Assembly (NCBI GenBank): GCA_019241085.1
Contig: JAFAXH010000119.1
Coordinates: 1-49,776 of the forward strand
Length of the DNA: 49,776 nucleotides
Direction of reading: 5' to 3'
Source: Verrucomicrobiota bacterium
GTDB taxonomy: Bacteria > Verrucomicrobiota > Verrucomicrobiia > Chthoniobacterales > SZAS-18
Below the pieces are notes generated by a model. It did not search any database. It had not been told where the DNA came from and saw only the letters and a program-made list of their open reading frames with translations. Numbering within the stretch: position 1 is the first letter of the stretch; the number at the start of each line of letters is the position of its first letter. This document shows positions 44,675 through 49,776 of the stretch, piece after piece. The position numbers and the translations under genes are program-made.

Positions 44675-45874
44675 TTACCCGACCGGCGCGTGCATCGCCG
44701 GATCAGTCGCGGCGGGCGGACGGCGGTAGAGCGGTTTTTTTTCAATGATCGCCGGGCAGCGCCGGCCGCGCACGTCGATCTCGATGCGTTCGCCGGGCCG
44801 CGCGATGGCCGCCGGCAGATACGCCAGGCCGATGCCGCAATCGAGACTCGGGCTGTGCGCGCCGCTGGCGATCTCGCCGACCTGCTGGCCGTCGTGAAAA
44901 ATCGGATAGTGTGCGCGTGGCGGCGGGCCTTTTTCCAGCACGCGGAAGGCGGCGAGCTTCTCGCGCGGACCGCCGCTTTCCTTTTCCCGGCGCAAAGCGT
45001 CGCGGCCGCGGAACGCCGGCTCTTTGTTCAAATCCACGAAAAAACCGAGACCGGCCGCGAGCGGCGTGCGGTCGGGAAAAAGATCGCTGCCGTTGAGCGG
45101 GTAGCAGACTTCCAACCGCAAAGTGTCGCGCGCGCCGAGTCCCGCCGGCACGAGGCCGAACGGCGCGCCGACGCGCAGCAGTTCGTCAAACGTTTTCACT
45201 CCGAGCGACGCGGGCAGAAACAGCTCGAAGCCGTCCTCGCCCGTGTAGCCCGTGCGGGCGAGGATGGTGACAAAACCATCGCTGCTGAACTTCGCCGCGA
45301 CGCCGCCGTGCTTCGCCGGAATCTCGTGCGCGCTGAACGCGCCGCCGGCGTCCGCCGCGCACCACGCCGCGATGATCTCGGGCGCGCGCGGTCCTTGGAT
45401 CGCGAACGCCGCGTAGGCGTCGCTGCGGTTGGTCAATTCCACGCCGGCGGGCGGCGGGTGCGTCGTGAGCCAGGCGAAGTCTTCGGCGATCTTCGAGGCG
45501 TTGACGACGAGCAAGAATTCGTCCGCGCGGTATTCGTAAACGATGAGGTCGTCGATGACGCCGCCGTCGTCGTTGAGGAAAAATCCGTAGAGGCTCGCGC
45601 CGGGCGTCAGCTTGGTGGCGAGGTTGTTGGAAAACAGCGTGTCGAGCCACGCGCGCCCGCCCGCGCCGCGAACGAGAAATTCGCCCATGTGCGAGATGTC
45701 AAAAATCCCCGCCGCCGCGCGCACCGCACGGTGTTCGGCGACGATGCCGCTCGGATATTGCACCGGCATCGACCATCCGGCGAACGGCACCAGCCGGGCG
45801 TTGCGCTGCTCGTGCGCCCCGTGCAACGGCGTGCGCAACAACGGCGGCGAATCGGAAGGCGAGGGCGAGGACAC
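44675..45874 (-). CDS. gcvT: Glycine cleavage system aminomethyltransferase (T protein)
   Basis: A 399-residue folate-binding protein: RTPLHGAHEQRNARLVPFAG, MPVQYPSGIVAEHRAVR, AAGIFDISHMGEF, GGVIDDLIVYEYRADEFLLV, TGYTGEDGFELFLP, and GLGARDTLRLEVCYPLNGSD. The catalytic Asp in the DISHMGE region (the family's D101 position) is present. It releases ammonia and forms 5,10-methylene-tetrahydrofolate. A GTG at 45874 is used as the start, since no ATG lies before the conserved region; no strong ribosome site is seen. It is the first gene of the gcvT-gcvH-kinase-gcvP series. No glycine riboswitch structure is evident in the 73 bases upstream. Confidence 0.96.
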   Translation of the reverse strand: MSSPSPSDSPPLLRTPLHGAHEQRNARLVPFAGWSMPVQYPSGIVAEHRAVRAAAGIFDISHMGEFLVRGAGGRAWLDTLFSNNLATKLTPGASLYGFFLNDDGGVIDDLIVYEYRADEFLLVVNASKIAEDFAWLTTHPPPAGVELTNRSDAYAAFAIQGPRAPEIIAAWCAADAGGAFSAHEIPAKHGGVAAKFSSDGFVTILARTGYTGEDGFELFLPASLGVKTFDELLRVGAPFGLVPAGLGARDTLRLEVCYPLNGSDLFPDRTPLAAGLGFFVDLNKEPAFRGRDALRREKESGGPREKLAAFRVLEKGPPPRAHYPIFHDGQQVGEIASGAHSPSLDCGIGLAYLPAAIARPGERIEIDVRGRRCPAIIEKKPLYRRPPAATDPAMHAPVG

Positions 45875-45947
45875 GAGGGCGAATTTAGGAAGAGCGGTTC
45901 AGGAACGCAAAGCGGAAATGCGTGGAATACCGTTGGGGCGCGTGGCG

Positions 45948-46169
45948 TCAGATCAGTTTGATGAATTCGCTTGCTGTGAGGTCGGTCTGCCGGAGGATGG
46001 CACGCAGGGTGCCCCGATCAATCTGTCGGTGGTTGGGAACAACCGTCTGAGCGAAAGGATCGTCGCGCCGCAGGATGATGTGGCTGCCATGCTGCCGGCG
46101 AACCGTGAAGCCGATTTTCTGAAGGGCGCGCACCACGTCCGCGCCGGACACCTGCGGCAGCTTGCTCAT
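45948..46169 (-). CDS. hicA: HicA-family toxin (mRNA interferase)
   Basis: A 73-residue protein with the HicA/YcfA pattern: KLPQVSGADVVRALQKIGFT, then RRQHGSHIILRR with the catalytic His H30, VPNHRQIDRGTLRAILRQ. It should cleave mRNA when free of its antitoxin. Its ATG overlaps the stop of hicB by 4 bases (ATGA), in the order antitoxin then toxin on the minus strand. It is 73 bases upstream of gcvT. Confidence 0.92.
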   Translation of the reverse strand: MSKLPQVSGADVVRALQKIGFTVRRQHGSHIILRRDDPFAQTVVPNHRQIDRGTLRAILRQTDLTASEFIKLI

Positions 46170-46372
46170 ACGGCCAGCAAGAGCGCGTCGAAATGCTCCT
46201 CCGGCACCGGCAGGTCGTCCTCCTGCAGAGCGAGCACGTAGCCATCGATGGCCTCACGAATGTTAATGATGGCTGCTTCGCGGCTTTCACCCTGCGAGAC
46301 ACAGCCTGGAAGACTCGGGCACTCCGCCACCCAAAAGCCATCTTCGCCGGGATAAATGATTACCTGTCTCAT
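46166..46372 (-). CDS. hicB: HicB-family antitoxin, short form
   Basis: A 68-residue protein with the HicB N-terminal fold: YPGEDGFWVAECPSLPGCVS, then QGESREAAIINIREAIDGYV. The C-terminal DNA-binding RHH or HTH part is absent; the protein ends at HFDALLLAV, so DNA autorepression may need HicA or another factor. It should bind and neutralise HicA. A TATGAT box lies 12-18 bases before the start on the minus strand, a possible -10 element; no good -35 is visible. Divergent from the AT-richer gene at 46415 by 42 bases. Confidence 0.9.
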   Translation of the reverse strand: MRQVIIYPGEDGFWVAECPSLPGCVSQGESREAAIINIREAIDGYVLALQEDDLPVPEEHFDALLLAV

Positions 46373-46414
46373 GCGAACGAATTTATCATATACATTGAAG
46401 TAGTGGAACGGATT

Positions 46415-46918
46415 ATGAGCAAGAAAATCGGTATTACTTCGTTTATCATATTAGGATTAGTAATTTGCTGCGGAGCAGCATACCGGCTCTGGCTACGCTG
46501 CCCGAGTGATGAAGAGCTTATCCGTAAGTTTAACGCCAATCGTCCACAACTGGAACGTGTCCAGCAGATGCTCAAGGAGGATGGGGAAAATGTGGCCTAC
46601 GTCGGCAGAGGTAAGGTTGTAGTCTACGGGAGCTCGTTATCTGAAGAAAGGCGCCGCGAGTATCTCGACATTGTTGGCAGCATCGGTGCGATAAACCTCT
46701 ACCAAAGTCAGGGTGCGATTGGTCTTTGGTTTTGGAGCGACGGCATATTGATTACCTCTCCAACGCGTTCCAAAGGAATAGTATATAATCTTAACATGAG
46801 AAATCATTTCTATGACTTCGTGTCAAAGCTCGATGGCTTGGATCACCAAGGTAGCGAGGGCTACTGGGTCAGAGACTTGGGGGACAACTGGTATCTCGTT
46901 TACACGCAGAGTAACTGA
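46415..46918 (+). CDS. AT-richer membrane-anchored or lipoprotein-like hypothetical protein
   Basis: A 167-residue protein with an N-terminal hydrophobic segment (ITSFIILGLVICCGAAY) that could be a signal anchor; two Cys follow but the lipobox is not canonical. The rest (DEELIRKFNANRPQLERVQQ, then GAIGLWFWSDGILITSPTRS and KGIVYNLNMRNHFYDFVSKL) resembles short exported proteins of unknown function found across Proteobacteria and Cyanobacteria, sometimes near toxin-antitoxin genes. Base composition is lower in GC than the neighbours. The ATG at 46415 gives the membrane segment directly; a longer frame upstream overlaps hicB. Function unknown. It is divergent from hicBA. Confidence 0.7.
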   Translation: MSKKIGITSFIILGLVICCGAAYRLWLRCPSDEELIRKFNANRPQLERVQQMLKEDGENVAYVGRGKVVVYGSSLSEERRREYLDIVGSIGAINLYQSQGAIGLWFWSDGILITSPTRSKGIVYNLNMRNHFYDFVSKLDGLDHQGSEGYWVRDLGDNWYLVYTQSN

Positions 46919-47010
46919 CCGTTCAGAGGCACCAAACTACTTCAAGGTAACTAGACAAGAAACAAGCAATCAGACTCCGATGGTAAGCATTACAGAATAA
47001 TTACAGAATA

Positions 47011-47661
47011 TTAAACCGAGGTTAGTTCCCGAACCTTGCACGTTGCCTTGGTCTGCGGCAGACTCAAGGCTTGGCCTGGGTCACCGGGCAAGGGGTCGTG
47101 CGGCGCGGGGTCGTTGCCGTCGCCGGGATCATCGTCGGGACCGAGGTCCCACCAGCCGCCGTCGCCGGGAGTGGGCGGGAGCTGGGGATCAAAGAATTGG
47201 TCGAGCGCGATCCAGAGCGCCTTGGCGTGGCGCGCGATGAGGAAATTCACCAGCGGGATCGGCAGCGCGACGGCGAGGGTGAGCGTCCAAATCGGCACGG
47301 GGCCGAAGATTTCCAGGATGTCGAGCAGCACGTAATCGACGACCGCGACGGCCATGGCGAAGCCGAAGTTGATGCCGAAGATGGCGAATAAAAAATAGCC
47401 GTCCTCGCGCTCGTAGGCGTAGCCGCAGCGCGGGCAGCCGTCGAGCGGCTGGAACCAGTCGCCGAGTCCGCGCACACGGCGTGCGGGCAGGAAGATCGGG
47501 CGCGTGCCGCAGCCGGGGCAGCGCAGGCGCAGGGCGCGCGCGGCGTAGCGCCACGCGAGGCGCGGCGTGCGCGGCTCGTTGGCGAAGGAAAAAGCGCCGC
47601 CGCTGCCGTTGCTGGCCGCGCGCGATGGCGATGCGCCGGACGGTCGGGGATCGTCGCCCAT
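47011..47661 (-). CDS. DUF983 family membrane protein
   Basis: A 216-residue protein. A central zinc-ribbon-like CPGCGTRPIF and CPRCGYAYEREDGYF pair is typical of DUF983, followed by two helices (AIFGINFGFAMAVAVVDYVL, and WTLTLAVALPIPLVNFLIA). The N-terminal Ser/Ala-rich 30 residues and a long acidic Pro/Gly-rich tail (PPTPGDGGWWDLGPDDDPGD) extend it beyond the family core. The ATG at 47661 is preferred to a GTG at 47757, as the latter adds only low-complexity residues. The function of DUF983 is unknown; the Cys pairs suggest metal binding. It is divergent from acs across 241 bases that should hold both promoters. Confidence 0.88.
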   Translation of the reverse strand: MGDDPRPSGASPSRAASNGSGGAFSFANEPRTPRLAWRYAARALRLRCPGCGTRPIFLPARRVRGLGDWFQPLDGCPRCGYAYEREDGYFLFAIFGINFGFAMAVAVVDYVLLDILEIFGPVPIWTLTLAVALPIPLVNFLIARHAKALWIALDQFFDPQLPPTPGDGGWWDLGPDDDPGDGNDPAPHDPLPGDPGQALSLPQTKATCKVRELTSV

Positions 47662-47902
47662 GAACGAAAACTTTCCACCCCAGCGCGCGGCGGCGCAAGG
47701 GCGGAAAGCCCGCGCGCGTTTTGCCGCCGCCGACGGCACGCGCGCGATGTTTGTCACGGCGGAAATTTTTGGGCGCGGCGCGGTCCTGCTGATTTAAAGA
47801 ATAGGAACAATCGCGCGCCGCACCCGGCCGTCCCGCCCCGCTGGCGCGAACGACCGTTATACCCACCCGTCACGTCATCTTTTCAACCCCTCCCTTGCCA
47901 CC

Positions 47903-49776
<1,874 letters not shown>

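Noticed and set aside
45875..45947. Possible glycine riboswitch upstream of gcvT
   Set aside because: The gap is only 73 bases and I see none of the paired helices or conserved core of the glycine aptamer.

Overview
The window is a GC-rich, gene-dense bacterial chromosome segment carrying about 42 protein genes and no recognisable rRNA, tRNA, CRISPR array or complete insertion sequence. The gene mix suggests a Gram-negative bacterium, most plausibly Verrucomicrobiota: a class A penicillin-binding protein beside a DUF58/VWA-protein cluster, a lysine/alanine-rich histone H1-like protein, a 34-residue AURKAIP1/COX24-type ribosomal protein, long-form HisG, an FbaB-type class I aldolase, a KirBac channel, a Sel1-repeat Ser/Thr kinase and abundant hairpin-forming intergenic repeats. 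This placement is inference; no 16S rRNA is present.

Layout. 1-6.1 kb: an M16 zinc peptidase, a secreted peptidoglycan-binding-domain protein, a CHASE4-type hybrid histidine kinase, an RlpA-like lipoprotein and the histone-like protein. 6.2-10.7 kb: ileS, a GNAT acetyltransferase, lspA and a small dimeric-barrel protein. 10.7-19.2 kb: a minus-strand run read as PBP1A, DUF58 protein, BatA-like VWA protein, then a large VWA/GATase-like membrane protein. 19.2-23.8 kb: ferredoxin, dciA-like, rsmI, an esterase and three poorly characterised envelope genes. 24-26.8 kb: KirBac channel, HAD phosphatase, class I aldolase. 27.3-28.2 kb: an AT-richer pair of unknown genes. 28.3-32.4 kb: pabB-pabC-tkt, translationally coupled. 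32.6-35.7 kb: hisG, the small ribosomal-type protein and a TPR protein. 35.7-36.6 kb: an AT-richer phospholipase-D-like gene. 36.7-45.9 kb: a HIT protein and the glycine cleavage genes gcvT, gcvH and gcvP, with a giant Sel1-repeat protein kinase between gcvH and gcvP. 45.9-46.9 kb: a hicBA toxin-antitoxin pair and an AT-richer envelope protein. 47.0-49.8 kb: a DUF983 membrane protein and the start of acs, cut by the window end.

How the genes work together. Housekeeping themes are one-carbon/folate metabolism (pabB, pabC, gcvTHP), central carbon metabolism (tkt, class I aldolase, acs) and envelope construction (PBP1A, RlpA-like, LspA, VWA/DUF58 cluster).

The most striking non-coding signal is a set of unrelated hairpin elements in the gaps between ordinary genes. 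They have inverted arms of roughly 20-38 bases, three of them perfect at 32-33 bases. A further family occurs as a two-hairpin REPIN-like element at 40.5 kb and as a single copy at the pabB/pabC junction, where it has become coding sequence; the two copies differ by a compensatory stem change. Three AT-richer islands (27.3-28.2, 35.7-36.7 and 45.9-47.0 kb) look horizontally acquired, and one holds an unrecognised translationally coupled gene pair.
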